From Flaccisagitta enflata (taxonomy: Eukaryota > Chaetognatha > Sagittoidea > Aphragmophora), in assembly GCA_965153355.1 (NCBI GenBank), contig OZ231128.1, positions 29,326,001 through 29,390,000 on the forward strand: DNA of 64,000 nt. Reading direction: 5' to 3'. This document shows positions 32,001-51,147 of the stretch, piece by piece. A program made the position numbers and the translations under genes. Each line of letters begins with the position of its first letter. Position 1 is the stretch's first letter. The notes under the pieces are model-generated. The model searched no databases, was not told where the DNA came from, and was given only the letters and a program-made list of their open reading frames with translations.

Positions 32001-32959
32001 CACTGTGGGCTGCATTGTGCGCTAGGTGGCTCATTGGGGATTAACATTACATCTTTTCCATTACATTGTCCCTTATGAAATATACAGAGTGAAAAACATT
32101 TTTCTGCATATTTTCAGATGTTATGAAACTATTTATATCCAGTATTGACTCATTTCTATTGGATTAAGAGCTTTATGAGCTTAGAGTACAAAAGAAGAGA
32201 AATTTGACAAAATAAAGAGAAAAATACTGCTAAACTCTCTTACAGTTAGTATTTAGATTGTCTAATGTTTTGACCAAATTATTTAAATTTTTGTCTTTGT
32301 TCAATAAGATTCCCTAATAAGGTGCTCATAAAAAATCATTTTTTTGCTCATTTAGCTCATTTTGCTCATTTTTCTTCCAATCAAATATAGATTTTTACTT
32401 TTATCCACATTATTACTTGTCCATTTTAGGTCAAGAAAATCGCAATTTGGACGTTGAAGGCCCGCTTGAGCCATAGCATTCTGGATTCAGGACCCCTTGA
32501 ACTACATTTTGGCATAAGTGGCTCATTGTGCGTCCTTGTGCGATTTTTTATATTTATAGAGTAATAAAAGCATGCAAATTAGGTCAAATATGTAGTAATA
32601 GTAGACTGATTTAATAGTGCTAAAAATGTAAAAAATAATGATTTTTGAAATTTTTCCAGACATTTTAACATTATTGAAGAAATCCAATCCAATATTGAAG
32701 ATATCATGAGCTTTTTGTAATCTTAACAGATAATTAAAAAAATTCATTGATTTTTCTTGAAATTTAGCATTTTTTGTACTAATGTCCATTTAGGTCGCCT
32801 TTTTTCACTCTAAATTGCCATAAAACCTGTCATATGGACCGGTAATGCATGCTCAAATGCTACCATGACCATTCTACTTAGTTTGAGCTATATAGCAGAG
32901 ATGAAAATTTTCACCCAAATACCCAAGGAGCCATCTAGCGCAATCCATGGCCCTTAGTG
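32001..32959. mobile_element. 959-bp element with inverted ends and 5-bp target duplication
   Basis: Left end CACTGTGGGCTGCATTGTGC (continuing GCTAGGTGGCTC) pairs with the inverse of the right end (GAGCCATCTAGCGCA...GCCCTTAGTG). ACGCG stands on both sides (31996-32000 and 32960-32964). A 5-bp duplication and CACT...AGTG ends do not match Tc1/mariner. No coding frame. The interior is A+T-rich and only loosely self-complementary. Confidence 0.82.
32211..32216 (+). promoter_or_regulatory. possible poly(A) signal
   Basis: AATAAA 267 bp after the MARCH8-like stop codon. It lies inside the 959-bp insertion, so if used the 3' end is transposon-supplied. Weak on its own in A+T-rich DNA. Confidence 0.25.
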
Positions 32960-33164
32960 ACGCGACTCTAAAAGCGGTTTATCGGTTGGTTTGTTGGTAA
33001 CAAATTTCTATTTTGATGTTCTCCGTCGAGTGCTGTCCAACCGTCCGCGACTATTAGGGTTCTACTTTTTCTGTATAACAGGTTTTCTCATGATTCAAAT
33101 TTATACTAGTCGCAATTGTGTTTCCTCATCAATGTGAATCTGAGTAACACGCATTTTGGTCAAA

Positions 33165-33307
33165 CAAGGCCGGATACACGGCACCAGCCACCAGCGTTGC
33201 GGACGGTTGGGTAGGGGCGGTAATGAGGAAAAACGCTTGCAATTCAGAAATGTTGCGGACCGACCGACCGACACGGCAAGGTGTAATGTCGCGCGTGCGC
33301 GACTAAA
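33165..33307 (-). mobile_element. F1 element, GTCGCG/CGCGAC stem
   Basis: AACAAGGCCGGATACACGGC, GGACGGTTGGGTAGGGGCGG, a very short GGACCGACCGACCGAC array, and the perfect palindrome GTCGCGCGTGCGCGAC followed by TAAAAAG. Confidence 0.85.
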
Positions 33308-33309
33308 AA

Positions 33310-34279
33310 GTGTTAAAAGAGATGCGGAAGTTCATGAAATTTACAATCGTGTTTGGCCTCCTTCAAGAGATTTCAAGGGTTGCGCGGTGTCGTTTGAGTA
33401 TCATTTTGTAGTAATTAAGTTCATTAGATTCTGTAGAGCTATTTTGCACACTCAGTCATTTTTTTTTGACACACTATCGACCTTATGTTGTTTTGAAATT
33501 CGTGCCCGTGGGAATGCCATGATTATTTTGTTTCTCTTTCTCATTGCCTCCTCCCATAAAGTTTGAAACTAATATCTTATGCTTGACTGATTAAACTGTG
33601 TAACATTATTTGACAGAGTTTTGATTTTCTTGCGAAATTACAGCAATATCCTATGACACAGCTACAGGGAAAATATGGCTGCAAGAGTCAACCCAAGAGA
33701 CAAGGCTGTATATTCCATCTCTTGTTTTGATGCAGATTGTTGTTTGGACATACTTTTGCATAGCTAGAAACATACATCAATGTCAGGAAGCTTATTTGTC
33801 CCATGAATACAACATTTTAACAAAAATGAGATACTGAGATACTGAGGAAGGAAGAAATTGATACCAATAACATCAATCACTGCTTACACAGAGTTGGGGA
33901 TCGCGCTATGTTCTTGTTTTTGTGAATATTTGATTTTCTGTGCTAATTTGTAATTCTGTGTGGGTTATGGTACATTAAGAAAATCATTTTCTCTTGAAGT
34001 TTGGTCATTTTTCCTCCCGATAAAGATGAAAATCTTGATCGTCAATAGCCCAAAAGTGCATTTCTATGCGAATCATGTCATTATGCAACACTTCAAATGT
34101 TATCCAGTGAAAAATAATTGCATTTTTTCATTTTATCAAAATTGAGTTTCTCACAGCTTTCACATATTTCATTGTCATTTTCAGTGTGTCATATGGATTG
34201 AAATCCCGTATTCCTAGACTACTAACTATTCACTGAATGAGATAATTTTTCTTACACTTTTAAAGGCAGTAGAAACTAT
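33310..34279. other. no gene seen
   Basis: A+T-rich with short open frames of no recognisable domain. Confidence 0.5.
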
Positions 34280-34458
34280 GTGGATACAATCGGCGCTACC
34301 GTGGCGATTTTTGAATTTCCACCTAGAACACCCCTAAATTTTCAAAAATGAAGAAAAAATTGGTTCAGTTTTTTGGGCCCCAAGGGTGATTTAACGAAAT
34401 CTAGGGATGTTCTAGATAGAAATTAAAAAGTTGCCACGGTGGTGTCAAATGCATCCAC
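34280..34458. mobile_element. small foldback MITE, about 180 bp
   Basis: GTGGATACAATCGGCGCTAC with CGTGGCGATTTTTGAATTTC pairs with the inverse of 34385-34458 (GTTCTAGATAGAAATTAAAA, GTTGCCACGGTGGTGTC, GCATCCAC). About 75-bp arms, some 75 percent complementary. Boundaries approximate. Confidence 0.6.
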
Positions 34459-34787
34459 CCAAGGTGTAAACCGCCATAGCAAATCAGAAATTTGTTTGAG
34501 CCATGTGAGCTGTTAGAGGGGGGGGGCGGCTAAATTCAAAAGAAATAACTAAATCACCAGTTTAGCTGCAGCGGCCTTCGATCTGACGACGCTCTTTTGT
34601 TTCATACATTTTTTGAAAATACATTTTTGCCAATCCGTGAGTTGTCGCATCTGTGGGTAGTGGAACTGTGTTCGTGCTAAAACGAGACAAATGACAGATT
34701 GTAAGTTTTCTCAAAAAAGGGGTTTTAGGGGGTACAGGCTGGCCTGGATCAACCAATATAGTCCAGTCTCTTGAAGGAATAAAAAAA

Positions 34788-37700
34788 AAGAACTCGGCGT
34801 TTTTGGAGCAAAGCGTGAAAATTTGCATACGGGGTCAGTTTTTTGTGCCGAACAAGACTAGAATGGGTACACGTCTGATTTTTTAGTGTACCCATCTCAA
34901 AAACGCGTTTTTTTGCCCAAAAAACACTTTGAAATGGCGCTGACGCCAAACCAATTGACGGATGACTATAAAATTTTAGGTGAAGAAAAATATGCCTTTT
35001 TTCTACTTGCATGCAAAATTTCAGCAAAATTGGTTCAGTAGAAGCGAAGATATTGCCATTTAAAGTTTAGGCCTATTTTCAAAAAAAGGGCTATGTTTCA
35101 ATTTTGGGGTAAAATTGTGTTTTTTTGAGCTGGAAGTCTGAAATTGGTTTCACTTGCATATATTACCCTAATTTACTCTAAAAACAAAAAAATTTGAAAA
35201 AATCCCACGTTTTTTCCATTTTATGGCAAAAAAACACAAAATTGGGTCTCAAAATTTTGGCCTGATTTTCAAAAAGGAAAATATTCAAATCATTGGCGCC
35301 CACTCAGGGAATCTATTGTCATAAAGTGTACCAACTTTTTCCCAAACTTTCAGAGGGGTACATTAACCCAAAAAGACAAAATTTAATTTCAAAGATTTAA
35401 AAAATGCGACCAAAAATTTTGCATTATTGGACCCCCAGGGACATTTGGTAACGCTACGGCCAAACGCTTTGAGCGATTTGCCTAAAATTTTGCATGCAAG
35501 TCCCAATATGTTAGGGGCATATCTGTGCCAAATTTCAGCTTTTAAATCAAATGACAAGATTGATTTTTTGGCTTGAAAAGCCAGAAAAAAGGTCCAAAAT
35601 AGCAAAATTTTGGTTTTTTAGCATAAAACGCTCAAATTTTATGCCACGTGTCTGAAATTTTGCACAGGGACTCCCTTTAGTATTGCCCATAAGAGGAAAT
35701 AAAGAGTTGACCAAGTTCTCAATCAATTTGGGTGAAATGGGCAAAAGTTTAAAAAATCATTTTTCAAAAATTTGCAAAAATCATAAAACATGGCTATTTC
35801 TTGGAAAAAAAATTCAAAAAAATCCAAACACTATTGGGAACAAATCAACATACACATATTTACTTGTATGTCAAATTTTATGGCACTCCTCAAACTGAAA
35901 GACATGAAAAATACCTTAAAAATCTTGAAAAATAGGTCAAAAAATTCTTCGTTTTTGGGAACCTGGGTACATTTCTTACCGCTATGGCCAAACGCTTTAA
36001 CCCATCCGCACAAAATTTTGCACACTAGTTCTCAACTACTAAGAGAGTCTCCATGCCAAATTTCAGCCTCCAACTCAAATTTTAAATACAAATTTTAAGC
36101 TATATTTTCCTCAAAAAGAGCAAAAAAATGCAAATTTAAAGCGTTTTTTGGCCGTAAAACACTCAATTTTTGGGCTACATGCCTGAAATTTTGTCTGTAA
36201 GTCTACCGGTAATGGGAAATTACCCATGCCAAATATCAACCTAGTGCTCAAATTCTAGGTGTGTTTTTTTTACAAAAAATTCCATAAAATAGCTTAAAAA
36301 TACAAATTTATGGCTTTTTTAGGCCATAAATCACTCAATTTCTGGACTGAGCGTCTAAAATTTTGCATGCAAGTACCCAAGTGTAAAAAAAATATACATG
36401 CATAATTTCAACTTCCTGCTAGGATTCTAAATGTGACTTTTTTGCCAAAAAATCTCAAAAATAGCCCTTAAAAGTTTGATTTAAAACAGTTTTTGGCCGT
36501 AAATCACTCAATTTTTAGACAAAATGCCTAAAATTTTGCATGCAAGTACCCTAGTGTAAAAAAAATATACAAGCAAAATTTCAACTTCCTTTCAGGATTC
36601 TAAGTGTGACCTTTTTCCCAAAAAATCTCAAAAATAGCCCTAAAAAGGTAAATTTTTAGCATTTTTTGGCTTTAAAAAGCTTATTATTGAGGCTACACGG
36701 ATGAAATCTTATCTGTAAGTCTACCAGTAAATTATCCATGCCAAATATCAACCTAGTGCTCATATTCTAGTGTGTTTTTTACAAAAAAATCTATAAAATG
36801 GCTTAAGAATACAAAATTATGGCTTTTTTAGGCTGTAAGTCACTCAATTTCTGGGTTAAGCACCTAAAATTTTGCATGCAAGTACCCAAGTGTAAAAAAA
36901 AATTAACATGCAAAATTTCTTGCCAGGAAACTGTGAGTGTGACTTTTTTACCAAAAAATCTCAAAAATAGCCCTAAAAAATAAATTTTTAGCGTTTTTTT
37001 TGGGGGGTGCTTTAAAGAGCTTATTATTGAGGCTACATGGGTAAAACTTGCACACAAAATCATTAGCGATGGGAAAATTTTTTTTTACACTTGGGTACTT
37101 GCATGCAAAATTTTTTGGTAAAAAAGTCACACTCACAGTTTCCTGGCAAGAAATTTTGCATGTTAATTTTTTTTTTACACTTGGGTACTTGCATGCAAAA
37201 TTTTAGGTGCTTAACCCAGAAATTGAGTGACTTACAGCCTAAAAAAGCCATAATTTTGTATTCTTAAGCCATTTTATAGATTTTTTTGTAAAAAACACAC
37301 TAGAATATGAGCACTAGGTTGATATTTGGCATGGATAATTTACTGGTAGACTTACAGATAAGATTTCATCCGTGTAGCCTCAATAATAAGCTTTTTAAAG
37401 CCAAAAAATGCTAAAAATTTATCTTTTTAGGGCTATTTTTGAGATTTTTTGGGAAAAAGGTCACACTTAGAATCCTGAAAGGAAGTTGATATTTTGCTTG
37501 TATATTTATTTTACACTAGGGTACTTGCATGCAAAATTTTAGGCACTTTGTCTAAAAATTGAGTGATTTACGGCTTAAAAAAGCCATAATTTTGTATTTT
37601 TAAGCCATTTTATTGAATTTTTTGTAAAAAAAAAAACACTTAGAATTTGAGCACTAGGTCGATATTTGGCATGGGTAATTTCCTATTACTGGTATACTTA

Positions 37701-39472
37701 CAGACAAAATTTCAGGGGTGTAGCCCAAAAATTTAATGTTTTACGGCCAAAAACTGTTTTAAATCAAACTTTTAAGGGCTATTTTTGAGATTTTTTGGCA
37801 AAAAAGTCACATTTAGAATCCTAGCAGGAAGTTGAAATTATGCATGTATATTTTTTTTACACTTGGGTACTTGCATGCAAAATTTTAGACGCTCAGTCCA
37901 GAAATTGAGTGATTTATGGCCTAAAAAAGCCATAAATTTGTATTTTTAAGCTATTTTATGGAATTTTTTGTAAAAAAAACACACTTAGAATTTGAGCACT
38001 AGGTTGATATTTGGCATGGGTAATTTCCCATTACTGGTAGACTTACAGACAAAATTTCAGGCATGTAGCCCAAAAATTGAGTGTTTTACGGCCAAAAAAC
38101 GCTTTAAATTTGCATTTTTTTGCTCTTTTTGAGGAAAATATAGCTTAAAATTTGTATTTAAAATTTGAGTTGGAGGCTGAAATTTGGCATGGAGACTCTC
38201 TTAGTAGTTGAGAACTAGTGTGCAAAATTTTGTGCAGATGGGTTAAAGAGTTTGGCCATAGCGGTAAGAAATGTACCCAGGTACCCAAAAACGAAGAATT
38301 TTTTGACCTATTTTTCAAGATTTTTAAGGTATTTTTCATGTCTTTCAGTTTGAGGAGTGCCATAAAATTTGACATACAAGTAAATATGTGTATGTTGATT
38401 TGTTCCCAATAGTGTTTGGATTTTTTTGAATTTTTTTTCCAAGAAATAGCCATGTTTTATGATTTTTGCAAATTTTTGAAAAATGTTTTTTTTAAACTTT
38501 TGCCCATTTCACCCAAATTGATTGAGAAATTGGTCAACTCTTTTTTTCCTCTTATGGGCAATACTAAAGGGAGTCCCTGTTCAAAATTTCAGACACGTGT
38601 CATAAAATTTGAGCGTTTTATGGCTAAAAAACCAAAATGTTGCCATTTTGGACCTTTTTTCTGGCTTTTCAAGCCAAAAAATCAATCTTGTCATTTGATT
38701 TAAAAGCTGAAATTTGGCACAGATATGCCCCTAACATATTGGGACTTGCATGCAAAATTTTAGGCAAATTGCTCAAAGCGTTTGGCCGTAGCATTACCAA
38801 ATGTCCCTGGGGGTCCAATAATGTAAAATTTTGGGTCGCATTTTTTAAATCTTTGAAATTAAATTTTGTCTTTTTGGGTTAATGTACCCCTCTGAAAGTT
38901 TGGGAATAAGTTGGTATACTTTATGACAATAGATTCCCTGAGTGGGCGCCAATGATTTTAATATTTTCCTTGCACTAGCCCTTTTTGAAAATCAGGCCAA
39001 AATTTTGAGACCCAATTTTGTGTTTTTTTTGCCATAAAATGGAAAAAACGTGGGATTTTTTCAAATTTTTTTGTTTTTAGAGTAAATTAGGGTAATATAT
39101 GCAAGTGAAACCAATTTCAGACTTCCAGCTCAAAAAAACACAATTTTACCCCAAAATTGAAACATAGCCCTTTTTTTGAAAATAGGCCTAAACTTTAAAT
39201 GGCAATATCTTCGCTTCTACTGAACCGATTTTGCTGAAATTTTGCATGCAAGTAGAAAAAAGGCATATTTTTCTTCACCTAAAATTTTATAGTCATCCGT
39301 CAATTGGTTTGGCGTCAGCGCCATTTCAAAGTGTTTTTTGGGCAAAAAAACGCGTTTTTGAGATGGGTACACTAAAAAATCAGACGTGTACCCATTCTAG
39401 TCTTGTTCGGCACGAAAAACTGACCCCGTATGCAAATTTTCACGCTTTGCTCCAAAAACGCCGAGTTCCTTT
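34788..39472. repeat. 4.7-kb foldback (arms about 2.1-2.3 kb)
   Basis: GAACTCGGCGTTTTTGGAGC at 34789 returns inverted at 39449-39468, and the two arms run complementary to a centre near 36965-37103. Mirror peptides from the two arms differ at only 2 of 102 residues, so the arms are about 98 percent identical. Within each arm a unit of about 170-240 bp (TTTTGCATGCAAGTACCC, then a TAAAAAAAATATACATGC stretch, CAAAAAATCTCAAAAATAGC, CACTCAATTTTTGG) recurs several times. No transposase, no long gene frame. Confidence 0.92.
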
Positions 39473-39550
39473 CCTTAAATCCTAGACTAATAGGCTAAAA
39501 AGGCTTAGCCTTAGGCCTCGCGCTTTAGGGGGCCTCGCGCTTTGAGTGGA

Positions 39551-39690
39551 AAAGGGGAGAAAAAAAGAGGAGAAAAAAAGAAGGGGAAAAGAAAAAGAAG
39601 AAGAAAAAGAAAAAGAAGAAGAAGAAGAAGAAGAAGAAGAAGAAGAAGAAGAAGAAGAAGCGGAAGAAGAAGCGGAAGAAGAAGAAAAAC
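39551..39690. repeat. (GAA)n-rich tract
   Basis: Purine-only GAA/GAAAA/GGA tract, near pure GAA at 39600-39660. Confidence 0.9.
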
Positions 39691-39892
39691 TCTCCCATCA
39701 TTAGGTTATGAATATAAGCTGATAAAAGAAATGAAAGGGGAAGATCTGCAATAAGGAATATTAAAAAAAAAATGGTTAAAAAAATTAAGTTACCATGCCC
39801 CCATAAAATGGCGCGTAGTTTTTTTGAACCAGCTCATAAAAAAAAACAACTAAAAAAAGTTTTTAGTGGTGTCTGACTGCAGTTTGAATTAG

Positions 39893-40014
39893 TAATTAAC
39901 CACTTCTGTTTTGGTGGGTGGGATAGCCACTTGTATTCGCACTACAAAATAGAAGTGGAAGGGGAAGCAGAAGCAGTGGGGGCAGCAGGAAAATTGACCA
40001 CTCCAACATCCCTA
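39893..40014. mobile_element. diverged copy of a 136-bp hAT-like MITE
   Basis: TTTTGGTGGGTGGGATAGCC, CACTACAAAATAGAAGTGGA and the end CCAACATCCCTA match the copies at 58588 and 60218. The left inverted end is degraded. Confidence 0.65.
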
Positions 40015-40105
40015 GTTGGCCTGTAAATTTATTGATTTAGATATAAACATGCAAAAACTTTATTGCTGGAAAAAGTCATTTCAGTTATCACTATGTGTTT
40101 TTTTT

Positions 40106-40300
40106 AGTCGCGTGCACGCGACTCTACAACCCGCTTTGTCCGTCGGTCGGTTGGTCGGTTGGTCGGTCGGTTGGTCACACTTTACTTTTTTTTATGATTT
40201 TATTTCTTTGACCTTACTATTCCTGCCCAAATGATCTAGGGACGTCAACTATGGCCCCTGCCCACCCGCACGCGACTTTGGTAGCCGTGTAGTAATTTAA
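40106..40300 (+). mobile_element. F1 element, perfect 18-bp palindromic head
   Basis: AGTCGCGTGCACGCGACT is a perfect palindrome. CTACAACCCGCTTTGTCCG, a GGTCGGTTGGTCGG array, and CCTGCCCAAATGATCTAGGG follow. The tail is broken after GTAGCCGTGTA. A headless F1 of the CGCGGGGCTACAATATT tail subtype follows on the minus strand at 40320-40430. Confidence 0.85.
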
Positions 40301-41035
40301 GTATGTAAAACGAAAACAAATCATGTAACGCGGGGCTACAATATTTTAGCCAATGGGTAGGCAGGGGCCTAAACCCCCCCTCCTCCTCCCCCCCCCCCAC
40401 ACACACACAAATTTGGCTCAAACAACATGAACGCAATAAATGCACACTTGTCAGAGAGAGAACCTGTTGGGCTTCGAGCTTTCAATCTCCAGAGTCATAC
40501 AACAAAACAGTGTCCCTTGAATTCCGTTGGAGCCAGATATAAATGTATTACTTCAAGTATTACTTCAAGTATTACTTCAAGTACAGCAGCTAATCGCTTG
40601 GATTCTAGGACACCTTCATGTGATAGTCCTTATCAATGATAAGTTATCATCTGGCTGAGTGTCTGTCTGATTCTGACTCTTCACTATAGTTCGGCGATCT
40701 GGCTATTAGATAACGCTTTAACTACTAGGTTCAATTAATTAATTAATAATTGCGAATGTAGGTTCGGTTCGGATACTGCTATAACCGACTTTTGGATGCG
40801 GTTATAATCGATTATTTTTTTTGAAAAACTGACATTTTTTTTTGAATGATGTAGAATTGTTAATCATCCAAGAATAGCAATAATATTTGAAGGGGAAAAA
40901 ATGATGTATTTTTTTTTATTGTCATTTATATTTGTTCATTTCTGCATACATTCTTTTTTTCATTTAATCTTTTTTTTTTTGAAAAAAGAATAAGCCAATC
41001 ATCATTAAATTTGATGCAAATGTCAAGAGAGAGAG

Positions 41036-41117
41036 AACAAGGTTGGATACATGGCAATCGAGTCGCGGACGGTTGGGCAGGAGCAGTAATGCTTTTTTTT
41101 TGTCGTGTGTTCGCGAC

Positions 41118-41118
<1 letters not shown>
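41036..41118 (-). mobile_element. compact F1 element without array, next to (GA)n
   Basis: AACAAGGTTGGATACATGGC, AGTCGCGGACGGTTGGGCAG, then directly the hairpin GTCGTGTGTTCGCGAC. GAGAGAGA precedes it and AGAGAGAG follows, as if it entered a GA tract. Confidence 0.75.
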
Positions 41119-41120
<2 letters not shown>

Positions 41121-41203
<83 letters not shown>

Positions 41204-41225
41204 GAGAGACAGATAGACAGATAGA
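41121..41225. repeat. (GA)n microsatellite
   Basis: GA tract with AGACAGAT variants at the right end. Confidence 0.96.
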
Positions 41226-41435
41226 ATGATGAATAGATCAAAACAGAGAAAAGCTAAGTTTACAGGCGACTTTCTGGAAAGAGGAGGAAGAGGAGGAAGA
41301 GGGAGAGGATAAGGGTCAGTAGCCATAACCGATCGTAACCGCATCAATGAGTAGCAATCGATAATGTAGGTAACAGCTATTTACTAATCGACCAAAGGAT
41401 AATATAGGGTACTAGCCGATGGATAATCTTCACAT

Positions 41436-41540
41436 GTGTGTGTGTGTGTGTGTGTTTGTTTGTTTGTTTGTTTGTTTGTTTGTTTGTTTGTTTGTTTGTT
41501 TGTTTGTTTGTTTGTTTGTTTGTTTGTGTGTCTGTGTGTG

Positions 41541-41584
<44 letters not shown>

Positions 41585-41627
41585 GGAGTGTGTGTGTGTG
41601 TAGGAGTGTGTGTTTGCGTGTGTATGT

Positions 41628-41719
<92 letters not shown>

Positions 41720-41734
41720 GTGTATGTTCTGGCC
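41436..41734. repeat. (GT)n/(TTTG)n compound microsatellite
   Basis: GT 41436-41455, about 18 TTTG units to 41526, then GT with TATG and AGGAG interruptions to 41734. Confidence 0.97.
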
Positions 41735-41819
41735 TATCCCGTATCCGTATATTCGTCTAATTGTCCCCGTTATTCACTCTGTCTATGCCGTTCTCTCTCT
41801 CTCTCTTCCTATATTACTT

Positions 41820-41953
41820 TTAGGTGCGACAAAGCACCTCTATAACTGGCTGTGTCCGTCTGTTGGTCTGTTGGTCTGTTGGTCGGTCTGTAACGCATTC
41901 GTTCGACGATCCACACGTCGCACCTTATTGGCCTACTTGGCCTTGTTTCTAGT
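41820..41953 (+). mobile_element. F1 element, GGTGC stem subtype
   Basis: Perfect hairpin AGGTGC-GACAAA-GCACCT, TCTATAACTGGCTGTGTCCG, a TTGGTCTG array, CGTTCGACGATCCACACGTC, tail GGCCTACTTGGCCTTGTTTC. Inverted twin of the copy at 18571. Confidence 0.85.
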
Positions 41954-42330
41954 ATCATGTCAATGTCATATCAATTCATAGGCAATGATATGGATCCACC
42001 AGTAAAAGATAGAATTTCTTGGTCACTTGACACCCACTATTACGGGGTCCAACTGTTTTATGCTTTTCGATCTCTCCGTTGTCAATGTTGCCGCTGCCAC
42101 TGCACAACTGGTATCGTTAATCACATCGACTGCGAATGTGACCTTTGATACCAAATCCACCCCTTTTGCAGCTGCAACTTGTCTACTCGTTAAGTGAATG
42201 AATGATCGTGATAGTCGGGCATATAAATTTGGAAGACTACGTGGATCATTTCTATTTCATTTTCGTCCTCTCTCGGCATCGCGTAATTGGCAGTATTGTG
42301 CTCTTAGATTTCGTTTACCTTCCTCCCTCG
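41954..42330. other. no gene assigned
   Basis: A 63-residue frame (41957-42148) has a Cys/His cluster (RCQCCRCHCTTG) that fits no zinc-finger spacing I know. Nothing else seen. Confidence 0.35.
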
Positions 42331-42333
42331 TCA

Positions 42334-43865
<1,532 letters not shown>

Positions 43866-43969
43866 AAACACTTATAAACGGGGTAAAAAAAATGAGGTGA
43901 CAGGCCTACCGACTGATAGACATGAGAACGGACAGATATGCTCCTACGTGTCCGAAAAATGATCATAAA

Positions 43970-44126
43970 TCTATCACTTGCATTATGTATTTTTTTTACT
44001 GATTATGACAGAGAAATAAAATTGACTCAATACAAGAAAAAGATTGAGAAGAAAATGAAAAAGGCAAAGCAGGAAACAACATGAAAAATATGCGGATTAT
44101 GAGTACAACAATCTAGATAAGTCACA
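43970..44126 (+). promoter_or_regulatory. candidate 5' leader with a short uORF
   Basis: The 157 bp before the LRR-GTPase start. An in-frame TAA at 44118-44120 fixes 44127 as the first possible ATG of that frame unless an upstream intron exists. ATG at 44080 opens an 11-codon uORF ending TAG at 44115. No TATA box at a convincing distance. Confidence 0.35.
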
Positions 44127-51041
<6,915 letters not shown>

Positions 51042-51091
51042 CTTAAACATCTGAGAGCCTGATTACAAAGACATGGGAAGGTTAATTCAAG

Positions 51092-51097
51092 AATAAA
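51092..51097 (+). promoter_or_regulatory. possible poly(A) signal of the ROCO gene
   Basis: AATAAA 51 bp after the stop codon, at a usual distance. The bases straight after it (CCATTTTGAATACCAAAGAT) already belong to the degenerate gene copy. Confidence 0.4.
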
Positions 51098-51147
51098 CCA
51101 TTTTGAATACCAAAGATTGTGTGAGAGATGGCCAACATCTTTATAAA

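Larger units (their letters stand above)
31981..33062 (+). mobile_element. F1 element split by a 959-bp insertion
   Basis: The head TTTGATGACGGACACGCG stops at 32000 and resumes at 32960 with ACGCGACTCTAAAAGCGG, then a short GGTTTATCGGTTGGTTTG array, CCAACCGTCCGCGACT. Removing 32001-32964 restores an F1 head. Confidence 0.75.
40780..41350. repeat. possible inverted-repeat pair around F1 and (GA)n
   Basis: GGATGCGGTTATAATCGATT at about 40795 is nearly the inverse of ACCGATCGTAACCGCATC at about 41330. The enclosed 550 bp holds a compact F1 copy (41036-41118) and a (GA)n tract (41121-41215). Confidence 0.4.

Noticed and set aside
35790-38453. Pair of identical 102-residue frames in opposite orientation
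   Set aside because: They are mirror readings of the two arms of the 4.7-kb foldback, with Lys/Asn-rich content and no domain.
34788-39472. Foldbacks as pure assembly artefacts
   Set aside because: Arms differ at scattered positions, several unrelated foldbacks exist, and some have transposon-type TA-flanked ends; raw-read confirmation is still the decisive test.
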